A stretch of 13,922 bases of DNA from Thermotoga sp. 4484_232 (lineage in GTDB: Bacteria > Thermotogota > Thermotogae > Thermotogales > Thermotogaceae). The position numbers were made by a program, and so were the translations under genes. This document shows, one piece after another, positions 1 through 7,295 of this stretch. The notes below the pieces were generated by a model that made no database searches, had not been told where the DNA came from, and saw only the letters and a list, made by a program, of their open reading frames with translations. The first letter of the stretch is position 1; each line of letters starts with the position of its first letter. The stretch is taken from assembly GCA_002084985.1 (NCBI GenBank), contig MZGO01000004.1, positions 1 to 13,922 of the forward strand, in the 5' to 3' direction.

Positions 1-185
1 GGGCTTTTAACTGCTTCTATGTTTTCCTCGATCACACGATCGTACAACTCTTTCCTAAGGATCTTTATATTCCTGGGAGCATCTATCCCCACTTTCACGG
101 CATTTCCTTCAATTTTCAGAATCTTCACGATGATCTTATCGTCTATGACAAGACTTTCTCCCACTTTTCTTGTGAGAACAAGCAT
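1..185 (-). CDS. csrA: Carbon storage regulator CsrA (3' end beyond window)
   Basis: CsrA is a small dimeric RNA-binding protein that binds GGA motifs near ribosome binding sites and represses or stabilises target mRNAs; in many bacteria it controls flagella and carbon storage. The frame reads [18 protein letters not shown] and continues with IVKIL, KVGIDAP and [12 protein letters not shown], which are the diagnostic CsrA segments (N-terminal LxLxRKxGE strand, central GIxAP). Sixty-one codons are present, and the protein should end a little beyond the left edge, since the family is about 60-85 residues. The ATG at 185 is preceded by GAGGTGG at 7-base spacing. It lies 47 bases behind the DeoR-family gene in the same direction and has a plausible promoter of its own. 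Identification is secure; only the C-terminus is unseen. Confidence 0.95.
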   Translation of the reverse strand, partial: MLVLTRKVGESLVIDDKIIVKILKIEGNAVKVGIDAPRNIKILRKELYDRVIEENIEAVKS

Positions 186-208
186 AATTCCACCTCATTC
201 TGTCATAC

Positions 209-236
209 ATTTTATCATGAATGAGCGAGCGGTCAG
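209..236 (-). promoter_or_regulatory. Candidate promoter of csrA
   Basis: Reading the minus strand, CTGACC (236-231, 4 of 6 to TTGACA) is followed after 16 bases by TAAAAT (214-209, 5 of 6 to TATAAT). This would give a leader of roughly 17-20 bases carrying the GAGGTGG site of csrA. The -35 overlaps the stop codon of the DeoR-family gene. No terminator hairpin precedes it, so csrA may also be read from upstream. A sigma-28 type promoter was considered, but the match is poor. Confidence 0.35.
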
Positions 237-994
237 GCTAACATGACATTAACTCCCTGCTTTTTCAACGACAGCGATATTTCGTTTGAAAGAGCATCCG
301 TTATCAAATAGCTGACTTCATTCATATCGCACATCTTTATGGGAGCTATCTTCCCAATCTTTCTGTGATCTGCAACTACTATGACTCTTTTGCTTCGCTC
401 AAGCATTTTTCTGGCAACGAAAGCTTCCTCAATATCTGTGAAAGTCACTCCCACGATGGGATGGATACCATCTGCTCCCGTTATGAACACATCGAAATTC
501 ATCTTTTCTAAAAACGAGAAAACGTGTCCTCCGATACACTCAAAAGATCCTTCCCTCACTGTTCCACCTGTGTGGATGAGCTTGAAACTCTTTTTAAGTT
601 GTATAACGGCCCATGCTGTTGTTATGGAATTCGTGATGATGGTTAAATCATGGAGGGAGCTATCATCGAGGGCACAGACTGTGTAATAGATCGTACTTCC
701 TCCCCCAAGAGCTATTATCTGATGTTCTTCAAGGATTGTTACCACCTTTCTTGCTATTCTCTTTTTTTCGTTCTTAAACTCATCAAGCCTTGCAAAGAAC
801 GAGAGTTCTCTGGAGTATCCCTTTAGGGAAGCCCCTCCCCTGTACTTTTCTATCAATCCATGCTGCTTTAGAAGATTCAGATCCCTTCGAATCGTGGCTT
901 CTGAAACGTTCAAGGATTCCTTGAGTTCATTTATCGTTGCAAATCCTTTTTCTCTAAGATAGTTCAAGATCTTTTCTAGTCTTTTCTCTCTCAT
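233..994 (-). CDS. DeoR-family transcriptional regulator
   Basis: This is a 253-residue sugar-metabolism type repressor. Residues 6-57 form the winged helix-turn-helix, with the family signature SEATIRRDLNLLKQHGLIEK (31-50). Residues about 75-235 form the DeoR C-terminal sensor domain, which is related to ribose-5-phosphate isomerase folds and usually binds a phosphorylated sugar. Visible sensor motifs are GGGST (97-101), TNS (121-123), GG (143-144), GADGI (173-177) and ADHRKIG (208-214). The ATG at 994 has GAGGTGA 6 bases upstream, overlapping the end of dnaB, which stops 9 bases before. No sugar transport or catabolic gene lies in the window, so the target and effector cannot be inferred. 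Placement at the end of a housekeeping operon and before csrA is unusual for a DeoR regulator. Length is typical and the frame is intact. Confidence 0.92.
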   Translation of the reverse strand: MREKRLEKILNYLREKGFATINELKESLNVSEATIRRDLNLLKQHGLIEKYRGGASLKGYSRELSFFARLDEFKNEKKRIARKVVTILEEHQIIALGGGSTIYYTVCALDDSSLHDLTIITNSITTAWAVIQLKKSFKLIHTGGTVREGSFECIGGHVFSFLEKMNFDVFITGADGIHPIVGVTFTDIEEAFVARKMLERSKRVIVVADHRKIGKIAPIKMCDMNEVSYLITDALSNEISLSLKKQGVNVMLA

Positions 995-1003
995 CGGTTC
1001 ACC

Positions 1004-2344
1004 TCAGGTATGAACAACATCCACATCATGGAATGTAACCGATCCTGGATCGAAAATTAGCGTAACGATACCTATTGGGCCATTCCTTTGCTTTCCTATT
1101 ATTACCTCTGCCTCATGAGGCTCCTTGATCCTTTCAGTTTTCTTGTAATACTCCTCTCTGTAAATGAAGAGGACGGTATCTGCATCCTGTTCAATGGCTC
1201 CCGATTCTCTCAGGTCACTGAGTCTTGGCCTTTTATCCTCTCTCTGCTCTACCGCTCTTGAGAGCTGAGAAAGTGCAACAACCACAACATCGAGTTCTCT
1301 CGCCAACAACTTCATGGATCTTGATATCTCAGATATCTCTTGCTGCCTGTTTTCCCTAAATCCCTTTATGTGCATGAGCTGGAGATAATCAACGAAGAAG
1401 ACTTCCACACCATATTCTCTCTTCATACGTCTTGCTTTGGCCCTTAAAGTTCTGGGGTCCAGGGCGGTTTCATCGTCTACCACTATGCTAGCTTTATAGA
1501 GCTTTGATGCAGCGAGGGTCAATCTTTCCCACTCATCCTCGTTTAGATAGCCTGTCCTCAACCTGTGAAGATCGACACCTGCTTCCATGCAGAGAAGCCT
1601 TTGAGCGAGTTGCTCCTTGGACATCTCAAGGCTGAATATTCCAACAGGTATGTTGAATCTCACTGCCATGTTTTTGGCTATTGAGAGAGCAAAGGCCGTT
1701 TTCCCCATAGATGGTCTTGCAGCAACGATGACAAGATCGGATTTATGAAATCCTGTCGTTTGCTTGTCCAGTTCTCTATAACCCGTTGGGAAACCTGTGA
1801 CCAACACTCCGGTCTCTACCATTTGACTCTTTTCCCTGAATTTTTCAAGATTTTCAAATACTTGGTGCATGATACCACTTATGTGATCGTACGTCTTCGT
1901 GGTCCTGGACTCCGCTATCTCAAATATCAATCTCTCCGCCGAATCCAGTATTTCATCGACGTCACCCTCGGAGTAAGCAGTCTCGGTTATCTTTCTGGAT
2001 GATTCTATGAGTTGTCTCAATATCGATTTATCACGGACTATCTGAGCGTAATGAAGTGCATGAGCAGATGTTGGAACGGATTCTGCAAGTCTTGCAACTT
2101 CGAGTTCTCCTCCAACATCGGAGAGTCTCCCCATGGACTTGAGTTCATCACACACCGATACTATGTCTATGGGCTTTACTTCATCGTAGAGTTTCTCTAT
2201 GGCTTGAAATATGTACTGATGCTTTTTCAAATAGAAATCTTGATGGGTGAGAACTTCTAAAACATCGTTTATTACAGAAGGATCTATCAAAATGCTACCT
2301 ATGACCGCCTCTTCAGCTTCGAGATTGTGTGGAGGAACCCTCAA
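1004..2344 (-). CDS. dnaB: Replicative DNA helicase DnaB
   Basis: DnaB is the hexameric 5'-3' helicase that opens the replication fork and recruits primase. Residues about 1-100 are the DnaB N-terminal domain (RVPPHNLEAEEAVIGSIL). The RecA-like motor follows, with Walker A ARPSMGKT (about 209-216), the catalytic-glutamate segment FSLEMS, Walker B VFFVDYLQL (about 315-323), the SQLSRAVEQR loop and the KQRNGP arginine-finger region near 420. I take TTG at 2344 as the start: AAGGGG lies 8 bases upstream, and the protein then begins MRVPPHNLEAEE as in other DnaB proteins. The GTG at 2353 sits inside that ribosome binding site. This gives 446 residues with no intein. The gene starts 13 bases after the LptD-type frame ends and is followed 9 bases later by the DeoR gene. 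Confidence 0.97.
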   Translation of the reverse strand: MRVPPHNLEAEEAVIGSILIDPSVINDVLEVLTHQDFYLKKHQYIFQAIEKLYDEVKPIDIVSVCDELKSMGRLSDVGGELEVARLAESVPTSAHALHYAQIVRDKSILRQLIESSRKITETAYSEGDVDEILDSAERLIFEIAESRTTKTYDHISGIMHQVFENLEKFREKSQMVETGVLVTGFPTGYRELDKQTTGFHKSDLVIVAARPSMGKTAFALSIAKNMAVRFNIPVGIFSLEMSKEQLAQRLLCMEAGVDLHRLRTGYLNEDEWERLTLAASKLYKASIVVDDETALDPRTLRAKARRMKREYGVEVFFVDYLQLMHIKGFRENRQQEISEISRSMKLLARELDVVVVALSQLSRAVEQREDKRPRLSDLRESGAIEQDADTVLFIYREEYYKKTERIKEPHEAEVIIGKQRNGPIGIVTLIFDPGSVTFHDVDVVHT

Positions 2345-2357
2345 GGATATCACCCCT

Positions 2358-3743
2358 TCAGAAAAGACTGAAGCCGAATTCTCCCGTTTTTGGATCGAAC
2401 GAAAAACCTTTGTCCGGGAATTCCTTTATGTAGAATTTGAAAGCAAGCTTTTCAACCTTCAAATCTTTACCGAAAGAACTCTCAAAGCTCATACCCCAAC
2501 AATGAAGACTTTTCCCTATTTTCAACGTCATCTTGTCCATCTTCCACTCACTGTCCCTTTTTTTGGACGTTAAACTGATCGAGACTGTCGGATCGAACGA
2601 TGACAGACCGTAGGTCAACTTAAAATACGAATCCTTAACGTAGCTCAGAGAAATCTTGTTCTTTGCTTTTCCTATGTAGAAACTGCCGGACAATGTGCTC
2701 TTCTTTACCTTTTTTGTTTCCAATTCAAAAATCGTTTTCAACGTTAAACTAGGCCTTCTCATGAAGAGGAACTCGCGACCAGATATTTTCAGAATATCGG
2801 TGATTTCTTTCACGTGTTTCTCCTCACCGTACCTATAAAGAAATGATACAGAGTTTTTCAAGGAACCATAAGTTTGCGAGAACGTATACTTCGTTGTGGT
2901 TTTCTCCGGCTCGTATAGCTTGTACAACGTGGAAGTTTTGATAGAGAAATCAACGCTTCCTATTGAAAAAGAACTCGTTGTTTCTACCTTAGGATCAGAC
3001 CAATTCCTTTCCTTTTTCATGAAATCGTACTTCGTCGCCATGGATATCGTCGTATTGAGAAGAGGAGGAAAACTCATCTTAGAAGATATGTTCAGAAAAT
3101 TTGCGTTCTTTCCACTCGAAAAACTCTCGGGAGACTTACCAAAAGCATCCACATAGTTGTGAGCCAAAACGAAGGAAAAGCCTTTAGCAGAGAAAGCGAG
3201 GGTGTTTTTGAAAACATTCGCTATCCGGTATCTCATATCCTCATCCTTCTTCTCCTTGAATCCTATCAGAATGTTGTGATCGAACGAGTATTTAGGAAAA
3301 GTTCCAATTGAGAATCCTTTGAGATCGAAAAGAAAATCCAAGAGGTTTTGATGGTTGACGAGTCCAAACTCTTTGAATGAATAAGACCCTTTGAGAGTCG
3401 TTTTAACAGATTTTAAAATGTACCATTCCTTTGTTGCAAAAACCATCGTGTAGTTTCCAGAAGAGCTCATATCTTTTAGATGGTCAAAGAAGTTTCCTTC
3501 CTTGTAGCTTAAATCCCCTTTATGAGAGAACTTCTGTATCGCCAGGTCACCAATGGGTGTTGGTATCGAAACTTTTTCTGCGAACACGTAAGGAATCTTG
3601 TATGATACATTGCTTGATGTCGATTTTCTTTCCAAGACGTATCCATACTTTCCCTTACCAACTTTTTCTATTCCTGAGAGGTTCAACACGGTGTTAAAGG
3701 TATCACCAGTTACTTTGTGAGAGAAACTGAAGGTGGATGGCAA
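2358..3743 (-). CDS. LptD-type outer-membrane beta-barrel, separated from its N-terminal half by a +1 frame break
   Basis: The 461-residue frame is rich in alternating polar/hydrophobic strands and has no hydrophobic helix, as expected for an outer-membrane barrel. Near the C-terminus it carries KSLHCWGMSFESSF, then LAFKFYIKEFPDKGFSF, and ends in phenylalanine. LHCW followed by a YIKxFPD strand is a pattern I associate with the C-terminal strands of LptD/OstA proteins. The N-terminal half of LptD is encoded by the preceding frame, which stops at 3766. This frame stays open upstream of that stop. Its first usable start is TTG at 3743, with no purine-rich site before it and no signal peptide after it. 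It therefore looks like the distal part of one protein made by +1 frameshifting, or broken by a mutation or sequencing error, more than an independent gene. The barrel assignment rests on pattern reading. Confidence 0.7.
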   Translation of the reverse strand: MPSTFSFSHKVTGDTFNTVLNLSGIEKVGKGKYGYVLERKSTSSNVSYKIPYVFAEKVSIPTPIGDLAIQKFSHKGDLSYKEGNFFDHLKDMSSSGNYTMVFATKEWYILKSVKTTLKGSYSFKEFGLVNHQNLLDFLFDLKGFSIGTFPKYSFDHNILIGFKEKKDEDMRYRIANVFKNTLAFSAKGFSFVLAHNYVDAFGKSPESFSSGKNANFLNISSKMSFPPLLNTTISMATKYDFMKKERNWSDPKVETTSSFSIGSVDFSIKTSTLYKLYEPEKTTTKYTFSQTYGSLKNSVSFLYRYGEEKHVKEITDILKISGREFLFMRRPSLTLKTIFELETKKVKKSTLSGSFYIGKAKNKISLSYVKDSYFKLTYGLSSFDPTVSISLTSKKRDSEWKMDKMTLKIGKSLHCWGMSFESSFGKDLKVEKLAFKFYIKEFPDKGFSFDPKTGEFGFSLF

Positions 3744-3764
3744 AATGAAAGCGAGTTTCGATAT

Positions 3765-3771
3765 TTTAAAG
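3765..3771 (-). other. Frame break at CTTTAAA: possible +1 recoding site or frameshift
   Basis: The upstream frame ends ...TCT CTC CTT TAA. If the P-site tRNA on CTT slips one base to TTT, the next codon is AAA and translation enters the LptD-barrel frame (AAA ATA TCG AAA CTC GCT TTC ATT TTG CCA). CTT T followed by a stop is the same slip geometry as in prfB (CTT TGA). The prfB-type stimulator is not in place: the nearest Shine-Dalgarno-like GGAGG (3792-3788) is 16 bases upstream instead of about 3. The same pattern would result from one extra or missing base in the T/A runs here. Confidence 0.5.
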
Positions 3772-5523
3772 GAGAGAGTGTATGAATCCTCCGATGACCT
3801 TGAAAAACAATCCTTCCTTCGATGAAAGGCTGAAACTGAATATAAGAGGTTGAGGCCCTCCTTTCAACGATGAAAAATAAATGGGATAATACATTACAGG
3901 AATTCCTAAGATATGGAAAATAGCATGATACGCTACCATGTATTCGTTTTCCTTGAGTTCAACGAATACCGCCGATATTTTATAGTGAGGTTCTGCGAGA
4001 TTACATGTTGTAACATAACCATACTTTATCCCAGTTAATCCCCTTTCAACGGTGCCACTGGTTCCTCCTATGTAAACTTTATGTTTCTTACCCTTTTCAT
4101 CCTTAAAAAAACTCTCCCCTCTTATACCGGCTATGAATGCTCTCTCCTCTTCGAAGATGAACCTCATCTTCTCAACGTTCAAGACTATGTCTTTCTTAAC
4201 ATAAGTTACTGTTCCTTCCGATACAACTTCCGTTACTTTACCTTCATCGTTCAAGATGGCTACTAAGGTGGAAGCTTTCGTTACGGAATCCTTATAATGA
4301 ACTTCTACGTTTCCGGAGAATACGACTTTATCTCTGTATTTCATAACGTGGTCGGCTGTTATAGTAACTTCCGTTGAAAAACCCAAAGTCACAGGAAGAA
4401 TTATCACTAGAAATATGAAGAACTTCGATAGAATCTCCCTAATTCTGTAAGCGCTGGTTGTATCGAGCAAAATGAAAAGCAAAAGACCAGATATCGAAAA
4501 CACAATATCTGGTATCCAAGGAGCTAGATTTGGCGATATCAGTCTTTCTTTCCCCATGGCGCACAACCATGCACTGGAACCTTGATACAGCACAACCAGG
4601 ATAAAAGTGAAAATCACACCCCATGATTTGCTTTTGAAGTTGAAAAGAAGAGAAAGCGGAATGCCAACCAGGACTATTATGAGAGGCCCAAGAGCGTTCG
4701 CATATCTTGAGTACAATTCCACTATCAGAGGAGCTGTATCTATACCAACTTTCTTGAAGAAAATGATCTTGCTCCTTATCTCACTCCCCTTCATCTCTCT
4801 GGGAGACTTTCCAAGCCTCAAGTAATTCTCCAAATCCTTTTCTATATCTAGTTCCATTTTCGAAAACCTCGCATCGATCTTCAAAAATCCATCCTTATCC
4901 ACGGTGTAGTATTTTCCGTCGTACAGATACCATTTCCCTTTTTCTTTCACGACTTTCTTCGCGGTTATTATGGATTCTTCCTTCCCATACCTGAATAGGA
5001 CAACGTCCCACAGCGTTTCGTTTTTCTCATCGTACTTTTTCACATAAAAATACTGATTTTCACCCAATTTCGTGAGGATGTTCTCAGCTATGAAAGTCTG
5101 AGGTCTCCTGTAGACATACTTAGATAGTACATCTTCAACCTTGGTGTTATACGCAGGAACTAGATAATCACTTAGATAGTAAGTTATGCCGCTCAAAAAC
5201 AGTGAAATGATGAGAAATGGCAGTAACAGACTTTTCAATGAGATACCGTGAACCTGAAATGCCATCATCTCCCTGTCGTTTGAGAGTTGAGAAACGATCC
5301 AGAATATGGAAAGTAAAATTCCCACGGGAATGCCCATGGAAACGAAGTATGGGAGATAGTAATATATCAAAAGAAGTAACTTAGCTATACCAACTCTGTG
5401 TCTCACGATTATATCAGAGAGTTGGTACAGTATTTCCACACTGACAAAAATGACGAATCCACCGAGACCTATCAAGAAAGGCCAAACGGAAAGCTTTGAA
5501 ATGTACTTAATCAGAACTTTCAA
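3766..5523 (-). CDS. LptF/LptG-type permease fused to OstA/LptA domain and N-terminal part of LptD
   Basis: In 585 residues (numbering from TTG at 5523) helices fall near 14-34, 49-77 and 98-121, followed by a periplasmic beta-rich region to about 256, then helices near 272-294, 300-320 and 336-354. This is the LptF/LptG (YjgP/YjgQ) layout, where the permease extracts lipopolysaccharide from the inner membrane with LptB. A seventh, signal-peptide-like helix (KFFIFLVIILPVTLGFS, near 367-383) places the rest in the periplasm. That part is an OstA/LptA beta-jellyroll (VTITADHVMKYRDKVVFSGN onward), then an LptD N-terminal segment with YVTTCNLAEPHYKI and GIPVMYYPIYF. TTG at 5523 has GGAGGG 7 bases upstream and overlaps phoU by 17 bases; the ATG at 5565 has no such site. 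The frame ends early at 3766 and the barrel follows in another frame. No lptB, lptC or second permease gene is in the window. Confidence 0.85.
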   Translation of the reverse strand: MKVLIKYISKLSVWPFLIGLGGFVIFVSVEILYQLSDIIVRHRVGIAKLLLLIYYYLPYFVSMGIPVGILLSIFWIVSQLSNDREMMAFQVHGISLKSLLLPFLIISLFLSGITYYLSDYLVPAYNTKVEDVLSKYVYRRPQTFIAENILTKLGENQYFYVKKYDEKNETLWDVVLFRYGKEESIITAKKVVKEKGKWYLYDGKYYTVDKDGFLKIDARFSKMELDIEKDLENYLRLGKSPREMKGSEIRSKIIFFKKVGIDTAPLIVELYSRYANALGPLIIVLVGIPLSLLFNFKSKSWGVIFTFILVVLYQGSSAWLCAMGKERLISPNLAPWIPDIVFSISGLLLFILLDTTSAYRIREILSKFFIFLVIILPVTLGFSTEVTITADHVMKYRDKVVFSGNVEVHYKDSVTKASTLVAILNDEGKVTEVVSEGTVTYVKKDIVLNVEKMRFIFEEERAFIAGIRGESFFKDEKGKKHKVYIGGTSGTVERGLTGIKYGYVTTCNLAEPHYKISAVFVELKENEYMVAYHAIFHILGIPVMYYPIYFSSLKGGPQPLIFSFSLSSKEGLFFKVIGGFIHSLL

Positions 5524-6214
5524 ACAGAATCCCTCCACCTTTTTTGAAAGCCACCATATCGTCATGGCAGCACTTGTACAGATCCCCTTTCACCATGTAT
5601 ACGGTCGCTTCCACTATGTTGGTTGCAAGATCCGCCACCTCTTCTATGAAATTGGCTATTTCAAGAAGCAGCAACGCCCTTTTCACGTACTTTGGAGACT
5701 CCATCATGTAGAGCAGTAAATCCTCTTTCACCTTTTCGTAAAGCTCATCGACTTCTGCGTCTTGCTTACATATCTCAAATGATTTTTCTGCATCGGCATC
5801 CGCAAACATTCTGAGACTTTCCTTTACCATTTTGGATGTTATATCAGCCATCTTCGGTATGTCTATCAAAGGTTTCAACGGGGGCTCTTTGGAAAGTTCT
5901 AGAGCGTTTTTAGCGATCCTGGCGGATCTATCACCTATGTTTTCCAAGATCTCTGCTATCCTGATGCCCGTTGTGACCATTTTGAGCTCTATTTTTATCG
6001 GGGTGAATATTCCAAGGATCTCCATGGCTTTCTCGTGGATCTCTATCTCCATCTGATCCATTAGATCATCATCAGATATGACTTCATTTGCAAGATTCGC
6101 ATTTCTTTCAATTAAAGAAGATATCGACTTTTTGAACATCTTCTCCGCGAACCATCCTGCTTTCAAGACACCCTTTTTGAATTCCTCTACCTTCTCACGA
6201 AGGATCCATCTCAT
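5507..6214 (-). CDS. phoU: PhoU-type phosphate signalling protein
   Basis: This is a 235-residue, all-helical protein with two PhoU repeats. Each repeat shows the metal-binding pattern E-x-x-x-D followed by a polar residue: ENIGDRSARIAKN (E91, D95) and EEVADLATNIVEA (E191, D195). PhoU proteins dampen phosphate uptake and signalling by contacting the Pst transporter and the PhoR kinase. A T. maritima PhoU homologue is known as a structure containing multinuclear iron clusters, and this protein appears to be that type. ATG at 6214 overlaps the nadK stop as ATGA and has GGGAGG 8 bases upstream. No pst, phoR or phoB gene is visible in the window, so its partners are encoded elsewhere or it has another role here. 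The gene is intact and of usual length. Confidence 0.93.
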   Translation of the reverse strand: MRWILREKVEEFKKGVLKAGWFAEKMFKKSISSLIERNANLANEVISDDDLMDQMEIEIHEKAMEILGIFTPIKIELKMVTTGIRIAEILENIGDRSARIAKNALELSKEPPLKPLIDIPKMADITSKMVKESLRMFADADAEKSFEICKQDAEVDELYEKVKEDLLLYMMESPKYVKRALLLLEIANFIEEVADLATNIVEATVYMVKGDLYKCCHDDMVAFKKGGGILFESSD

Positions 6215-6993
6215 ACGATGCGCCTCCCATATCCTATCTTACCCTTAATGACCTTGAAGAAATCGAAACCCTTCGGTCGAAGGATTCTCACACTCTTTTC
6301 AGATCTATAGACAGCGAATTCATTTGTTTTCTCAACGGCCTTCCCATCCACAACCAGGTTTCCACTCCCAGTGGTTTTAACACTCAGAGTCTCTTTCGAA
6401 GGAATTAGAATACTTCTTGTGAAAAGGAACTGAGGGGCCATGGGTGTTATCTCGATGACATCACAATCTGGGGCTATCATGGGGCCTCCTAAGGAAAGTC
6501 CATAAGCGGTAGATCCTGTAGGAGTGGATACAACAACACCATCTGCGAAGAACCAGAGGGGAGAGTGGTCATCAACCATTATCTCAATTTCAAGCATTTT
6601 ACCTTCAACATCTTTCTGAAGAACCACATCGTTGAGAGCCAGATACACACCTTTTCCCGTTCTTATTTCAAGCAACCACCTTCTATCTTCAACTATCCTG
6701 TCGTTCTTTATGTCCTCGAAGAAATCTTCCATTTCGTCTACAGAGTACGATGTTAAAAAACCTAATCTTCCAGCCTTGAAACCAACTATTGGTACATCAT
6801 CGTGAACAACCTTTGCAACCCTTATGACCGTTCCATCACCTCCAACTACGAGAACAAGATCCAGGTTACCGGGTATACTTCTCACGTTCTCCGTCTTTTC
6901 GAAAATAACAACCTCACCTTCCATTTCCGTTCTTTCTTTCAATTTCCTGGCTGTCGTAATCCTATCGGGGTGGTAAATGACGGCCACTTTCAT
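6211..6993 (-). CDS. nadK: NAD kinase
   Basis: NAD kinase phosphorylates NAD to NADP using ATP or polyphosphate and is the only source of NADP. The 260-residue protein shows GGDGT (51-55, catalytic Asp53), the NAD-binding ND pair (121-122) and PTGSTAY (158-164), followed by GGPMIAP. The C-terminal beta-sandwich region contains VVDGKAV (214-220). Length is normal for the short bacterial class. ATG at 6993 overlaps the yggT stop as ATGA, and the stop overlaps phoU as ATGA, so it is probably translated by coupling. Its own ribosome binding site is weak (GGTGAG). I also remember an NAD kinase structure from T. maritima next to PhoU, which fits this order. Confidence 0.97.
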   Translation of the reverse strand: MKVAVIYHPDRITTARKLKERTEMEGEVVIFEKTENVRSIPGNLDLVLVVGGDGTVIRVAKVVHDDVPIVGFKAGRLGFLTSYSVDEMEDFFEDIKNDRIVEDRRWLLEIRTGKGVYLALNDVVLQKDVEGKMLEIEIMVDDHSPLWFFADGVVVSTPTGSTAYGLSLGGPMIAPDCDVIEITPMAPQFLFTRSILIPSKETLSVKTTGSGNLVVDGKAVEKTNEFAVYRSEKSVRILRPKGFDFFKVIKGKIGYGRRIV

Positions 6994-7295
6994 CTCAGTC
7001 TCACCGCCAGGTCGAACAGCGTTTGTACAAGAAAGCTATCTAAGAATATCAACAGGAGTATCGCTATGAAAGGGGTTAAATCCACAGGACCCAGTGGAGG
7101 TATGAGTTTTCTCAAGGGCTTTTCCACTATGTCAGCTAACGAAGCGAAGAAATATTTCACCGGATTGTAAACGAAAGGGCTGACCCAGCTCAAAAGTGCA
7201 GATATTATTATGGCAGCCATCTCCGTGTAGATGAATATCCTCAAAACGATAGCAATGGCTTTTAGAAGGTTCCCAACGACGAACACTTTATTCAT
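6990..7295 (-). CDS. yggT: YggT-family membrane protein
   Basis: This is a short protein of about 101 residues with two hydrophobic segments, near residues 5-40 and 72-96. Between them lies the family signature: YNPVKYFFASLADIVEKPLRK, then LIPPLGPVDLTPFIAILLL. YggT proteins are inner-membrane proteins of unclear function, linked to osmotic tolerance, cell envelope or division, and they commonly sit next to yggS as here. The start is uncertain. ATG at 7295 overlaps the yggS stop as TGATG but is only 2 bases from AGGAGG, while GTG at 7286 is 11 bases away. GTG at 7298 is inside the binding site and can be excluded. The stop overlaps nadK by 4 bases. Confidence 0.9.
   Translation of the reverse strand: MNKVFVVGNLLKAIAIVLRIFIYTEMAAIIISALLSWVSPFVYNPVKYFFASLADIVEKPLRKLIPPLGPVDLTPFIAILLLIFLDSFLVQTLFDLAVRLR

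Noticed and set aside
186..232. Terminator or sigma-28 promoter between the DeoR gene and csrA
   Set aside because: TCATGA and GCTCGCTC-like bits give no stable hairpin with a T-run, and the TAAA / GCCGATAA pair of sigma-28 promoters is not present.
381..686. Plus-strand open frame opposite the DeoR-family gene
   Set aside because: Shadow of a well-supported gene; low-complexity translation with no family match and no ribosome binding site.
1004..2344. Intein in dnaB
   Set aside because: Walker A, Walker B and the C-terminal motifs are uninterrupted and the protein has the ordinary length.
3788..3792. GGAGG as a prfB-like frameshift stimulator or as the binding site of the barrel gene
   Set aside because: It is 16 bases from CTT instead of about 3, and no in-frame start codon lies at 5-12 bases, so neither role fits well.
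4436..4445. Separate start for an ostA gene at the AGGGAG ahead of the seventh helix
   Set aside because: No ATG, GTG or TTG follows at a usable distance and the frame is continuous with the permease.
4439..4624. Minus-strand 61-codon frame inside the LptF-OstA gene
   Set aside because: Lies in another frame inside a strongly supported membrane-protein region and has no ribosome binding site.
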